Shown: positions 23,993 through 34,581 of the stretch, one piece after another
Layout: each line of letters begins with the position of its first letter
How positions within the stretch are numbered: the first letter of the stretch is position 1
Source of the DNA: Clostridiales bacterium
GTDB taxonomy: Bacteria; Bacillota; Clostridia; Christensenellales; Aristaeellaceae
NCBI GenBank assembly: GCA_015056315.1
Contig: SVGN01000005.1
Location: 42,156 to 106,155 of the forward strand
DNA: 64,000 nt
Direction: 5' to 3'
Notes under the pieces: model-generated
Told to the model about the DNA's origin: nothing
The model's input: only the letters and a program-made list of their open reading frames with translations
The model's database searches: none
Program-made: the position numbers and the translations under genes

Positions 23993-24838
23993 ATGCATTT
24001 GACCGAGTTGATGGAACTGGCCCTCACCCTGCCCGCCGCCTGTGCCGAGAGCCCCTTCGGGCCGGAGAGCATCTGTGTGCGGCTGGGGGAGCATGGGCGT
24101 ATCTTTGCTTCCTTTATGCCCATGCCGGGCTGGGTCAGCTTCAAATGCGACCCCAACCGGGGCATGGACTGGCGGCAGCAGTACCCGGGCACCGTGCGCC
24201 GGGGCTGGCATTGCCCGCCGGTGCAGCAGCCCTACAACAATACCGTTACCATGGATGGCACCGTGCCCGATGCGGTGCTCGCCGCCATGCTCCACCACAG
24301 CTACGACCAGGCGGTGGCCAGCCTTTCCCGCACCGGCAGAGAGGAACTGCTGGGCAGCCTGCGCCCCTACCGCCCGGAGGAGGAAGCGCTGGTGCAGAGC
24401 TGGGTGGCGGATGAACTCACCTACTGGCGCTGGTCGGCAGGCTCCGTGGGCAGCTGGCCCATGCAGCCCGGAGCACTGAACAGCCGCCTGGCAAGCTATG
24501 AGCGCTGTTGGCCAATGGTGTGGTGCTGGCAGGGGCAGCCTGCCGGTTTTGTGATGCTGTACCCCCAGAAGGATGCGGAGGGCGGCATCCGCTACGGCTA
24601 TGTGCTGCTGGATCCTGCCCGGCGGGGCGAAGGTCTTGGCAAAAGGATGATCGCCTGCACCGCCCACCACGCCCGCACAAAGCGGAAGGCCCTGAGCCAG
24701 CATCTGGCTGTGTATGAGAACAACCCGGCTGCTGTTGCCTGCTACATGGCCAACGGCTTCCTGCCGGATGACGCAAGGCTGCCCCGGGTGGATACCTGCA
24801 TGGGCGAAAAGTGGCAATGCGTGCAGATGAAGCGGTAA
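23993..24838 (+). CDS. YjbR/MmcQ-like domain fused to GNAT acetyltransferase
   Basis: 281 aa; ATG after CAGGAGGTAAAGCT. Residues 1 to about 118 form a MmcQ/YjbR-type DNA-binding-like fold (LALTLPAACAESPFGPESICVRLG, then NNTVTMDGTVPDAVLAAMLHHSYDQAVASL). The C-terminal part (about 125-281) is a GNAT acetyltransferase with the acetyl-CoA loop RRGEGLGKRMI and a NPAAVACYMANGF segment. Stand-alone YjbR proteins are usually about 120 aa, so this is a two-domain fusion. The acceptor substrate is unknown. It is monocistronic. Confidence 0.8.
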   Translation: MHLTELMELALTLPAACAESPFGPESICVRLGEHGRIFASFMPMPGWVSFKCDPNRGMDWRQQYPGTVRRGWHCPPVQQPYNNTVTMDGTVPDAVLAAMLHHSYDQAVASLSRTGREELLGSLRPYRPEEEALVQSWVADELTYWRWSAGSVGSWPMQPGALNSRLASYERCWPMVWCWQGQPAGFVMLYPQKDAEGGIRYGYVLLDPARRGEGLGKRMIACTAHHARTKRKALSQHLAVYENNPAAVACYMANGFLPDDARLPRVDTCMGEKWQCVQMKR

Positions 24839-24844
24839 AGAACG

Positions 24845-24887
24845 GTGCCTCCGGAGGGCTGCGAGCCACCTCCGGAGGCGCTTTTTT
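24845..24887 (+). terminator. Terminator after the YjbR-GNAT gene
   Basis: GCCTCCGGAGG / CCTCCGGAGGC stem with an 11-nt loop, followed by GCTTTTTTG. Confidence 0.9.
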
Positions 24888-24926
24888 GCATGGGGATCAA
24901 ATAACACCACATATGTTTATACCCCC

Positions 24927-24955
24927 TTCACAGCCTGCACAGGTTGTGCTATAAT
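24927..24955 (+). promoter_or_regulatory. Promoter of the GH74-like gene
   Basis: TTCACA, 17-nt spacer, TATAAT, 30 nt upstream of the GTG start. Confidence 0.65.
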
Positions 24956-24984
24956 CCCGCACACACGAAAAACAGGAAAGGCTC

Positions 24985-27261
24985 GTGCGGGTTATGAAGA
25001 CAGTTCCTTACCTTTACAGGCATATGCCCATTGGCGGCGGCGGTTATGTGACCGGCTTCTTTTTTCATCCCCACGAAAAGGATGTGCTCTACTGCCGCAC
25101 GGATATCGGCGGTATGTACCGCTTCTGCTATGAGACCCGGCAGTGGGTCAGCCTGATCGACCATGTATCCCCGGAGGATCTGCGGGAATGCTGCCCCATC
25201 TCGGCGGCGCTGGATCCCACCCGGCCCGGGCGGCTGTATACGGTGGGCGGCATGTGGGATCCCTCTTCGAAAGCGCTGCTGACGATCTCGGACGACTACG
25301 GCGAAAGCTCCCGCAGGGTGGAGCTGCCGGTGTATGCCCACGGCAATCTGCACGGGCGGGGCGCAGGCGAGCGGCTCATCGTGGATGAGGCCGACCCGGC
25401 CACCCTCTGGTTTGCCACCCAGGCGGACGGGCTGTGGGTCTCCCGGGATGAGGGCAGCACCTGGGCGCAGGTAAGCGCTTTCCCGGAGGATGCCTGTACC
25501 TTTGTTCTCACCCACGGCAGCCTGCTGCTGGTGGGCACCGAGGGCACCCGGCAGCGCACCGGCGACCTGCGTGGCAACAGCCTCTATGCCTCCCGGGACG
25601 GTGGCCGCAGCTTTGCGCCGGTTCCCCAGCCCGCCTACGAAACGGTGGAGGGCAGCAGGCTGCACGGTCTGGTGGCCCAGCGCTGCACCTTTGATGAGAA
25701 ATACCTGTATGTTTCCTTCTCTGCTAACGGCCCCCGCAGCCAGAGCGTGGAGCGGGGCTACACCTGCGATTGCGGCGATTGCTCCTGCGGGCGCTTGGTG
25801 CGCTATGCCCTCCTGCCGGATGGGCTGGGCATGCCGGAGGATATCACCCCCGAAAAGGGCAACTGGGGATTTTCTGCAGCCGATGCAAAGCATGGGCTGC
25901 TGATCACCGCCACCATCCACCGGCAGGACGGAGATGCGGTCTATCTTTCCAAGGATCGGGGGCAGAGCTGGAAAAAGGTGCTCCACGGCCTCCACACTGG
26001 GCGCATGGATTTCCGTCTTTCCTATATGAAGCCTTGCTGCAACGGCGGCAACAATCTGATCCACTGGCTGACGGATGTGAAGCTGGATCCCCACCGCAAG
26101 GGCACAGCCTGGTTCAACACCGGCACGGGCACCTTCCGCACAGAGAACCTGCTGGAGGAGACCGTCGTTTGGCAGGACTGGTGCGACGGTATGGAGGAAA
26201 CGGTGCACATCAATGTACACGCCCCTGCCTCCGGGCGGGTGCAGCTGCTGGATATGATCGGCGATCTGGGCGGCTTTGCCTTTACGGATGTGGATCGCCA
26301 CTGCGAGAACTCCTTTGATGATGCAGAGGGCAACCGTTACATTACCTGCCTCAGCTGCGCCTGGCCGGACAGCGACCCGGAGCACATCGTGGTGGCAGCC
26401 CGGGGCAACTGGACGGGGCGCACCAAGGGCGGCCTGATCGTCAGTCGGGATGGGGCGCAGACCTGGCAGCGGCTGGAGATGCCCATGGGCCTCTCTCCGG
26501 AGCTGGACGGGCTGCTTACCAAGATCTCCGGCGTGAATACCAATGCGGGCTGGGTGGCGGTCTCTGCCGATGGCGGCAGCTATGTGTGGGCAGTGGCGGA
26601 TCGGATCCGGCTCCATGCCCGCAATGTGATCGTATCCCACGACGGGGGCAGGAGCTTCAGCCGCAGCCTTGTGCTCATGCAGGACGGCACCGAGGCGCAG
26701 GGGCACATGAAGCCCATTGCCGACCGGGTGCTGCCTCATGTGTGCTACGGCTTTGGTGAAAAAGGCCAGTTGTATGTTTCCACCGACGGGGGCGATATCT
26801 TCCGTCAGCGGCCTGCGCCGGAGGGCTTCCCGGAGGCTGAGTTCGGCCTGGTGGATTGTGCCGACCGGACGGAGATCCGTGCTGCGGCCAGGGAGCCGGG
26901 CGTGGTGTATGCCGCCACCGGCGAAGGCGGCCTGTGGAAGCTCTGCTACGACCCGGCAACGGACAGCTTCACCGGCAGGCGGCTCACCGCCCCCGGCGAT
27001 GTGGTCGCCTGCATGGGGCTTGGGCTGGGCCGCCCCGGCGGCAGCTATGCCTGGGAGCCAAAGGCACTGTACTTCAGCGGCTGGATCGGCGGTGTGTACG
27101 GCTTCTGGCGCAGCTTTGACGAGTGCGCCACCGTGGAGCGCATCAATACGGAAAAGCAGATGTACGGGCGCGTGCACTCCATCGACGGGGACAAGCGTAC
27201 CTTCGGACGGTTCTTTATCGCCACCGGCTCCAGCGGGCTTTTGTACGGGGTGGAGGCGTAG
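24985..27261 (+). CDS. GH74-like beta-propeller protein (xyloglucanase family)
   Basis: 758 aa if the GTG at 24985 is used (AGGA 7 nt before); the ATG at 24994 is also possible. The N-terminal GGGGYVTGFFFHPHEKDVLYCR followed by TDIGGMYR closely matches GH74 enzymes, and Asp40 in TDIGG aligns with a catalytic Asp of that family. Many BNR/Asp-box motifs (SRDEGSTWAQV, SRDGGRSFAPV, SKDRGQSWKKV, SRDGAQTWQRL, SHDGGRSFSRS) show two seven-bladed propellers. There is no signal peptide, unlike secreted xyloglucanases. A short Cys-rich insertion (CDCGDCSCG, about residue 262) is unusual. The substrate could be a beta-glucan oligosaccharide or something else; the enzyme class is inferred. Confidence 0.8.
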   Translation: MRVMKTVPYLYRHMPIGGGGYVTGFFFHPHEKDVLYCRTDIGGMYRFCYETRQWVSLIDHVSPEDLRECCPISAALDPTRPGRLYTVGGMWDPSSKALLTISDDYGESSRRVELPVYAHGNLHGRGAGERLIVDEADPATLWFATQADGLWVSRDEGSTWAQVSAFPEDACTFVLTHGSLLLVGTEGTRQRTGDLRGNSLYASRDGGRSFAPVPQPAYETVEGSRLHGLVAQRCTFDEKYLYVSFSANGPRSQSVERGYTCDCGDCSCGRLVRYALLPDGLGMPEDITPEKGNWGFSAADAKHGLLITATIHRQDGDAVYLSKDRGQSWKKVLHGLHTGRMDFRLSYMKPCCNGGNNLIHWLTDVKLDPHRKGTAWFNTGTGTFRTENLLEETVVWQDWCDGMEETVHINVHAPASGRVQLLDMIGDLGGFAFTDVDRHCENSFDDAEGNRYITCLSCAWPDSDPEHIVVAARGNWTGRTKGGLIVSRDGAQTWQRLEMPMGLSPELDGLLTKISGVNTNAGWVAVSADGGSYVWAVADRIRLHARNVIVSHDGGRSFSRSLVLMQDGTEAQGHMKPIADRVLPHVCYGFGEKGQLYVSTDGGDIFRQRPAPEGFPEAEFGLVDCADRTEIRAAAREPGVVYAATGEGGLWKLCYDPATDSFTGRRLTAPGDVVACMGLGLGRPGGSYAWEPKALYFSGWIGGVYGFWRSFDECATVERINTEKQMYGRVHSIDGDKRTFGRFFIATGSSGLLYGVEA

Positions 27262-27305
27262 AAAAAGGATCTGGAAGAACGAAGGGCCACCGGCCGGTGA
27301 AATGT

Positions 27306-27357
27306 AAAAAAGATATCACTCGCCTTGCTTTTGGGCAGGGCGGGTGATATCTTTTTT
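27306..27357. terminator. Terminator after the GH74-like gene
   Basis: AAAAAAGATATCAC pairs with GTGATATCTTTTTT, with a second short stem inside the loop; strong in both directions. Confidence 0.85.
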
Positions 27358-27428
27358 GTCAGTATCTAACTTTTTCTGTTTGTCATGCATCTAATAAGTG
27401 AGATCTCAAAAAACCGGAGGACATGCCA

Positions 27429-27893
27429 ATGGATGAAAGCAGATATATCGCCCTCAGCCGGGAGTACATGGCGGCGCTGCACAGAACCGCATACAGCATC
27501 GTAGGCAACAGAGCCGATGCGGAGGATGCGGTGCAGCAGTGCCTGCTGAATGCCTGGCGTATGCGGGAGAAAGCACGGGAGGGTACCGAGCGGGCGTGGA
27601 TGATGCGGATCGTGATCAACGAATGCTACATGATCCTGCGCAGCCGCAAACGGTGCGCACCCGGGCAGATCCCGGAGGAGGTCTGTCTGCCGCCGGAGGA
27701 TACGGGTCTGCGGGATGCTTTGCAGGCCCTGCCGGAATCGCTGCGCACGCCCTTTCTGCTCAAATACATGGAGGGCATGAAGGAAAGCGAGGTGGCGGCA
27801 TCCTTGGGGTTGCCGGTGGCTGCTGTAAAGAACCGTCTTTTCCGGGCAAGGCGGCAACTGCGAAAAATGCTGAAAGAGGAGGTGGAGCTGTGA
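27429..27893 (+). CDS. ECF RNA polymerase sigma factor
   Basis: 154 aa; the ATG at 27429 lies 8 nt after GGAGG, better than the ATG 6 nt upstream. Region 2 shows YSIVGNRADAEDAVQQCLLNAW and MMRIVINECY. Region 4 shows ALQALPESLRTPFLLKYMEGMKESEVAASLGLPVAAVKNRLFRARRQLRK, a clear helix-turn-helix for the -35 element. The stop codon overlaps the start of the next gene (TGATG), whose single-helix membrane product is probably its anti-sigma factor. The target genes are unknown. Confidence 0.9.
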   Translation: MDESRYIALSREYMAALHRTAYSIVGNRADAEDAVQQCLLNAWRMREKAREGTERAWMMRIVINECYMILRSRKRCAPGQIPEEVCLPPEDTGLRDALQALPESLRTPFLLKYMEGMKESEVAASLGLPVAAVKNRLFRARRQLRKMLKEEVEL

Positions 27894-28744
27894 TGAAGCT
27901 GGATCAGGAACGTCTCAGGGGCCTGTGCCCTCATATGGAAGAGGATTTTGCCAAGCGTATGGAACAGATGATTCACAGGCTGCCCCAACAGAAGGAGGAA
28001 GAACCTGTGAAACGTTTTGTTCTGCGTACTGCGCTCGTCTGGGCGCTGATCACTGTTATGCTGTGCGCAACCGCCTATGCGGTCATCAGCTGCGGGCTGG
28101 AGTGGTACTACAGCGATCGCTTTGATACCCTGCAGGAGGTGGATCCCGAAAAATACGATGCGATCATGGCAAACCTGCAGACTGATCCGGAGCAGTTTAC
28201 CGTGGGCGATGAGCTGATCGATATTCAGGTATCCGAGGTGTCGTGGTCTGCCGAAAAGAATGTGCTGGTGGTGGCTTTGACCGCTGTACCCAGAGATGGC
28301 GAAGTGTACGAGCTGCACCCCATGTGGAACCTGGATCCGGATGGCTGCTATGTGGGCGAGGGCGGTGCGCCGGAGCCTGCGGAGCCGGATGTGGAGCGCG
28401 ACCACCACTGGCTGTGGACGGAGAACGGCTTTGGCCCTGTTCGCAAGATGGTCGCGCCGGGCAAACAGCTGCTGCTTCTGGATATGCAGCGCGTATACTT
28501 TGGCGGTGTGTCCATCGGCAATACCGCGATGGATGCCTATGTGGGCAAGGATGGCGCTGTGCATACGGTGCTGGATGTGCCGCTCACTGCGGATATGGCA
28601 GCGCATCTGCATGAGATGCAGGCCAAAGATGGAGGTGTTGTGCTGGAGGTGCCCTTCACCGTGACCCAGTATACAGAGGATGATGAGCAGCTGTACACCG
28701 GCGGCAAGAACGGCAAGGTCTCTTTCGTTCTGGAAGGCCGGTAA
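27893..28744 (+). CDS. Probable membrane anti-sigma factor
   Basis: 283 aa, overlapping the ECF sigma gene (TGATG), with GGAGG 10 nt or less upstream. The first 43 residues are cytoplasmic and charged (MKLDQERLRGLCPHMEEDFAKR). One membrane helix follows (TALVWALITVMLCATAYAVI, about 45-64), then an about 215-residue extracellular domain rich in beta strands. This sigma-then-one-helix-protein arrangement is typical of an ECF sigma and its anti-sigma factor, often with a DUF4179-type outer domain. No zinc-binding anti-sigma motif is seen. Confidence 0.75.
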   Translation: MKLDQERLRGLCPHMEEDFAKRMEQMIHRLPQQKEEEPVKRFVLRTALVWALITVMLCATAYAVISCGLEWYYSDRFDTLQEVDPEKYDAIMANLQTDPEQFTVGDELIDIQVSEVSWSAEKNVLVVALTAVPRDGEVYELHPMWNLDPDGCYVGEGGAPEPAEPDVERDHHWLWTENGFGPVRKMVAPGKQLLLLDMQRVYFGGVSIGNTAMDAYVGKDGAVHTVLDVPLTADMAAHLHEMQAKDGGVVLEVPFTVTQYTEDDEQLYTGGKNGKVSFVLEGR

Positions 28745-28793
28745 AGCACGACACATCACTGCTTCTTGCCAAGCGTTCAAAGGAGTGCTGAAC

Positions 28794-29798
28794 ATGAAGA
28801 AGAACCGAATCCTCTGTCTCTGTCTGGCTGGTATACTCATATGCAGTACGGCGCTGGCGGAGGATGGGCTGTGGACTGTCGGCACGCTGGATCATCAGGG
28901 GCACAGCATCGCGATCCATGCTATCGTGCAGGAGGATCTGCCTGAAAAACTCTGCAGGATCACCATGACCGGCAGACCCATCTCAAACAAAGCGATCATG
29001 CAGGCGCTCAGGCAACATTTTGAGCTGCATCCGGCATTTGAAGCAGGGGATAGCATGAACCTCGATAATGCCTTTACCGGCATGTGGGCGGATGGCTACA
29101 GCCGTATGGCCGCTTACGATGCAAGCTGCTTTACAGAGCGTGCGGCAGAGGATCTGTTCCCTATCACAGACCCGGAACTGGAGAGCATCTATACCAGCTG
29201 TCTCTCTTTTCTGGAAAACCTTGATTTCACTGCCGAACCTGATACCGGCTATGTATGCAGAAAGCATCAGTATGGCAGCGATACCACCATCGTTTTGCTG
29301 CCTTACCGGATCGGCGGCCTGTTCACGGAATACATGAATCAGATCGTTGACCGGAGCAGTCAGCCGCCTGCCGGCGAAGCTGCACTCCATATCATGGATT
29401 ATCCGTGGGCAGCTTTCGCCTTCGATGAGCAGCGGTTGGTCAAGCTGGAACTGGCGACCCTGCAGGTCACCGGCGATGAGCGCCTGACCGGTCAACCCAT
29501 TCCATGGCAACAGGCCGCCGAAAAGGTGCTGGAAGCAGTCGTTGAGGATCGGGTCGTCACGTGCAGTGTCGTTCTGGGCTTCACGGATTACGATGAGGAA
29601 CAATTCTGGAAGCAACACCGGGTACGGATCTCTCGGGTGATGCCCATGTGGATGCCCAACGATCACAATGTCTGTCTGCCCGGGTGGTGCATACAGCTCC
29701 AGCTGTACGATGCCGGAACAGGCACATTCCTGTCCGCACACAGCTATTGTGCAGACCTGTTCACCGGCGAAGTGGCCAAATACAGGCCTGCGCAGTGA
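28794..29798 (+). CDS. Secreted protein of unknown function
   Basis: 334 aa; ATG 8 nt after AAAGGAG. The signal peptide MKKNRILCLCLAGILICSTA ends in LA|ED. The mature protein is about 310 aa, mixed alpha/beta, with many aromatic residues and several Cys (for example YVCRKHQYG and PGWCIQLQLYD). I do not recognise a family. It starts 49 nt after the anti-sigma gene and shares its direction, so it may belong to the ECF regulon or operon. A terminator follows. Confidence 0.75.
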   Translation: MKKNRILCLCLAGILICSTALAEDGLWTVGTLDHQGHSIAIHAIVQEDLPEKLCRITMTGRPISNKAIMQALRQHFELHPAFEAGDSMNLDNAFTGMWADGYSRMAAYDASCFTERAAEDLFPITDPELESIYTSCLSFLENLDFTAEPDTGYVCRKHQYGSDTTIVLLPYRIGGLFTEYMNQIVDRSSQPPAGEAALHIMDYPWAAFAFDEQRLVKLELATLQVTGDERLTGQPIPWQQAAEKVLEAVVEDRVVTCSVVLGFTDYDEEQFWKQHRVRISRVMPMWMPNDHNVCLPGWCIQLQLYDAGTGTFLSAHSYCADLFTGEVAKYRPAQ

Positions 29799-29847
29799 AC
29801 CTGTAGGGCCCGGTATGCTGTACGACTCACCGACAGCGCCTGCGCCT

Positions 29848-29880
29848 GCCCGCCCTCGCCTTGTGCCGGGGCGGGCTTTG
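29848..29880 (+). terminator. Terminator after the secreted-protein gene
   Basis: GCCCGCCC / GGGCGGGC stem with a 13-nt loop, then TTTG. Confidence 0.7.
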
Positions 29881-29920
29881 TATTGTGTGCAATGCCACAG
29901 TGCGAGTACCGGGCAGCAAA

Positions 29921-29964
29921 CAAAAGCAGCGCATCACCCTTGCTTTGGTTTGGGGGATGCGCTG
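29921..29964 (-). terminator. Terminator of mutY
   Basis: On the minus strand CAGCGCATC / GATGCGCTG closes a larger loop, followed by CTTTTG; 5 nt beyond the mutY stop. Confidence 0.75.
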
Positions 29965-29968
29965 AATT

Positions 29969-31027
29969 TCATTTCATTAACAGCTCCATGGCAGCCTTTC
30001 GTGCCGCCTTTACCGCAGTGGGCAGGGGCAGGGTCTCCAACTCCCGGGCGGTGACCAGCCGTGCCTGACGGCTCCTGAGCCAGCTGTCCTCCGGCATGGC
30101 CTCCAGGGCATAGTGCAAAAGCTGCATGTTCCACACCCGGTGGGTGAACACATGCTTCGCTTCTCCCAGATGCTCCCGGAAGGTGCATCGGAGCCCGTCC
30201 TCCCGCAGCAGCTGCAGGATCCGCTCCGGCACTGTCTCCTCTTCGGTGAGCCAGAATACATACAGCCCTTTGAGCATACGCTCCTGCCGGGGCAGCACCA
30301 GCACCCGGTCGCCGAAGGTGAGCAGACACACGGCCACCTCCACGGCTTTGGGGGCTTGCTTCTTTTCATGGATGGGCAGGCTGTCCTGGTCGCCCTCCCG
30401 GCAGGCATCGCACAGGTGCTGCCAGGGGCACAGGTCGCACCGGGGCTGCCGGGGGCTGCACAGGGTAGCGCCCAGCTCCATCAGGGCCTGGTTGTAGTCT
30501 CCCGGGCGATCCTCCGGGATGCTCTCCTGCACCAGCCTGCGGATCTGCTTCTGCACCGGGGGGCTGGCCACATCCTCCCGGATGCCGAAAAACCGGGAGG
30601 CCACCCGGTACACATTGCCATCCACCGCAGGCACGTCCTGCCCGAAGGCAATGCTGGCAATGGCTCCCGCCGTGTACGGCCCGATGCCGGAAAGCCTGAG
30701 GATGCTTTCGTAATCGGAAGGGAATACCCCGCCCAGCTCCTCTGTGATGGTCTTTGCGGCCTTTTGCAGGTTGCGGGCGCGGCTGTAATAGCCCAGCCCC
30801 TCCCACAGTTTGAGCACCACTTCCTCCGGGGCCTCTGCCAGCGCACCTACGGTGGGGCAGCGCTCCAGAAAGCGGGCGTAGTAGCCCTTTACGGTCTCCA
30901 CCCGGGTCTGCTGGAGCATGATCTCGCTCAGCCAGATGCGGTAGGGATCCCGGGTGTGCCGCCAGGGCAGATCGCGCTTGACCGTATCGTACCATTCCAG
31001 CAGCAGGGCAGAGGGTGTTTTGCTCAT
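29969..31027 (-). CDS. mutY: A/G-specific adenine DNA glycosylase
   Basis: 352 aa; the ATG at 31027 follows GGAAGGAAG. It removes adenine mispaired with 8-oxoguanine. Visible are catalytic Glu35 in WLSEIMLQQT, the helix-hairpin-helix LSGIGPYTAGAIASIAFGQ, Asp136 in VDGNVYRV, and a full iron-sulfur loop with Cys190, Cys197, Cys200 and Cys206 (C-x6-C-x2-C-x5-C). The C-terminal NUDIX-like domain for 8-oxoG recognition starts near VEVAVCLLTFGDRVLVLPRQ. All expected residues are in place; the gene is a monocistronic housekeeping gene. Confidence 0.95.
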   Translation of the reverse strand: MSKTPSALLLEWYDTVKRDLPWRHTRDPYRIWLSEIMLQQTRVETVKGYYARFLERCPTVGALAEAPEEVVLKLWEGLGYYSRARNLQKAAKTITEELGGVFPSDYESILRLSGIGPYTAGAIASIAFGQDVPAVDGNVYRVASRFFGIREDVASPPVQKQIRRLVQESIPEDRPGDYNQALMELGATLCSPRQPRCDLCPWQHLCDACREGDQDSLPIHEKKQAPKAVEVAVCLLTFGDRVLVLPRQERMLKGLYVFWLTEEETVPERILQLLREDGLRCTFREHLGEAKHVFTHRVWNMQLLHYALEAMPEDSWLRSRQARLVTARELETLPLPTAVKAARKAAMELLMK

Positions 31028-31223
31028 AGGTGCTTCCTTCCTTTCGGGCTTCATTGTACCACAGGGGCACCGGTCGTGCCAGCATGGCCTGCACAGAAAA
31101 CAAAAACGGATAAAAACGAAAGAAAAAGCGAGTAAAACACGAAAATAAGAAGAAACGAACCCGTTTTGCAGCGTTTGCGCATTTGAAAATCGGAAATTTA
31201 CATAAATTTAACGGTTTTTCCCC

Positions 31224-31619
<396 letters not shown>

Positions 31620-31645
31620 GCGTTCCCCCAATCTTTTTTAGATAG

Positions 31646-33295
<1,650 letters not shown>

Positions 33296-33333
33296 TCGGC
33301 CGGGCACTGACCGGTAACTAACCGCATAACCAA

Positions 33334-33366
33334 GGGAACCGCTGTTTTTCGGCGGTTCTCTTTTCT
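33334..33366 (+). terminator. Terminator of groESL
   Basis: GGGAACCGC / GCGGTTCTC stem with a T-rich loop, followed by TTTTCT. Confidence 0.75.
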
Positions 33367-33395
33367 GTGCCCCTTTCAGGGGCTGTATACAGCAA

Positions 33396-33424
33396 TTGTG
33401 TTTTGCCCAAAAGCATGGTATACT
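33396..33424 (+). promoter_or_regulatory. Promoter of the zinc-ribbon/TPM/tag operon
   Basis: TTGTGT, 17-nt spacer, TATACT, about 60 nt upstream of the zinc-ribbon gene. Confidence 0.65.
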
Positions 33425-33482
33425 GTTACCAGACGTGGCTTCGCCCACCGGAGCCGCCCCCACGAATAAATGAGGTGAAAGC

Positions 33483-34538
33483 ATGGCCGGAGTTACCTAT
33501 AAATGCTCAAGCTGCGGTGCGTACCTGAATTTTGATCCCGATTCCCAGAAGTGGAAGTGTCCCTTCTGCAGCTCTGTTTTCTCCGAGGCCGAAGTGATGG
33601 GCGAAGCGCCCCAGCAGGAGGCCGCCGAAGGCCAGCAGAGCACCGAGGGGCAGGCCCAGACCGGCTCACAGGTGGTGTACCGCTGCCAGAACTGCGGCAG
33701 CGAGATCATGACCGACGAGACCACCGTGGCCACCAGCTGCTACTACTGCCACAGCCCGGTGGTGCTGCAGGGCAAGCTCTCTGCCGATATGCGGCCCGAT
33801 AAGGTGCTGCCCTTTGCCATCGGCAAGGAAAAAGCCGTGGATGCCTTCATGAACTGGGCCAAGGGCAAGAAGTACATCCCCAGCGGCTTCTTCCGCCAGG
33901 CCGAGGTGGAGAAGATGAACGGCGTGTACTACCCCCATTTTGTAACTGAGTGCACGCTGGATGGCGCTTTCGCCGGTGAGGGCACCCGCAGCGAGACCCA
34001 CACCCGGGGCGATTACATCATTACCGACACCCACCACTACCGGGTGCGCCGCGAGGGCCGCATCCGCTTCAGCAATGTGATGCGCCCCGCCCTGCAAAAG
34101 GCCAACCGCAAGCTGTCCGACGGCATCCACCCCTTCCCGCTGGGCAACGCCAAGAAGTTTGATGATGCCTATCTCTCCGGCTTTGTGGCCGAGCGCCGGG
34201 ATATCGAAGCCGCCGATGTGCAGCGGGATGTGCAGAGCGAGGTGACCGGCTATGTGCAGGCGCTGCTCACCGCCGGGCACGGCTACCAGAGCTGCCGGGG
34301 CGCCACCAACACCGCCATCCGGCAGACGAAGAGCGAGTATGTGCTCCTGCCCACCTGGGTGCTCACCTACCCTAACCCGGAGAACAAGGATGATCCCTAC
34401 TATTTCTCCATGAACGGCTGCACCGGCGAGGTATGCGGCAAGCTGCCCGTGGATAAGGGCAAGCTGCTGCGCAAGGCGCTGATGATCGGCGCACTGGTTT
34501 TTGCCGTTGCCTGCGTGGCAAGCTATTTCCTGTTCTGA
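33483..34538 (+). CDS. Zinc-ribbon membrane protein of unknown function
   Basis: 351 aa; GAGGTGAAAGC before the ATG. Two zinc ribbons are visible: CSSC/CPFC at about 8-29 and CQNC/CYYC at about 70-90. A linker rich in Gln and Glu lies between them. A central alpha/beta domain (KVLPFAIGKEKAVDAFMNWAK...) follows, and one membrane helix near the C-terminus (MIGALVFAVACVASYFLF), so it is tail-anchored with the ribbons in the cytoplasm. Proteins of this build are found beside TPM-domain proteins, as here (43 nt upstream). A role in membrane quality control or transcription-linked regulation is speculative. Confidence 0.8.
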   Translation: MAGVTYKCSSCGAYLNFDPDSQKWKCPFCSSVFSEAEVMGEAPQQEAAEGQQSTEGQAQTGSQVVYRCQNCGSEIMTDETTVATSCYYCHSPVVLQGKLSADMRPDKVLPFAIGKEKAVDAFMNWAKGKKYIPSGFFRQAEVEKMNGVYYPHFVTECTLDGAFAGEGTRSETHTRGDYIITDTHHYRVRREGRIRFSNVMRPALQKANRKLSDGIHPFPLGNAKKFDDAYLSGFVAERRDIEAADVQRDVQSEVTGYVQALLTAGHGYQSCRGATNTAIRQTKSEYVLLPTWVLTYPNPENKDDPYYFSMNGCTGEVCGKLPVDKGKLLRKALMIGALVFAVACVASYFLF

Positions 34539-34581
34539 TGGGGCATTGCCCGCCATCAGCCTTGTGAAGGAGTTGAACCCC

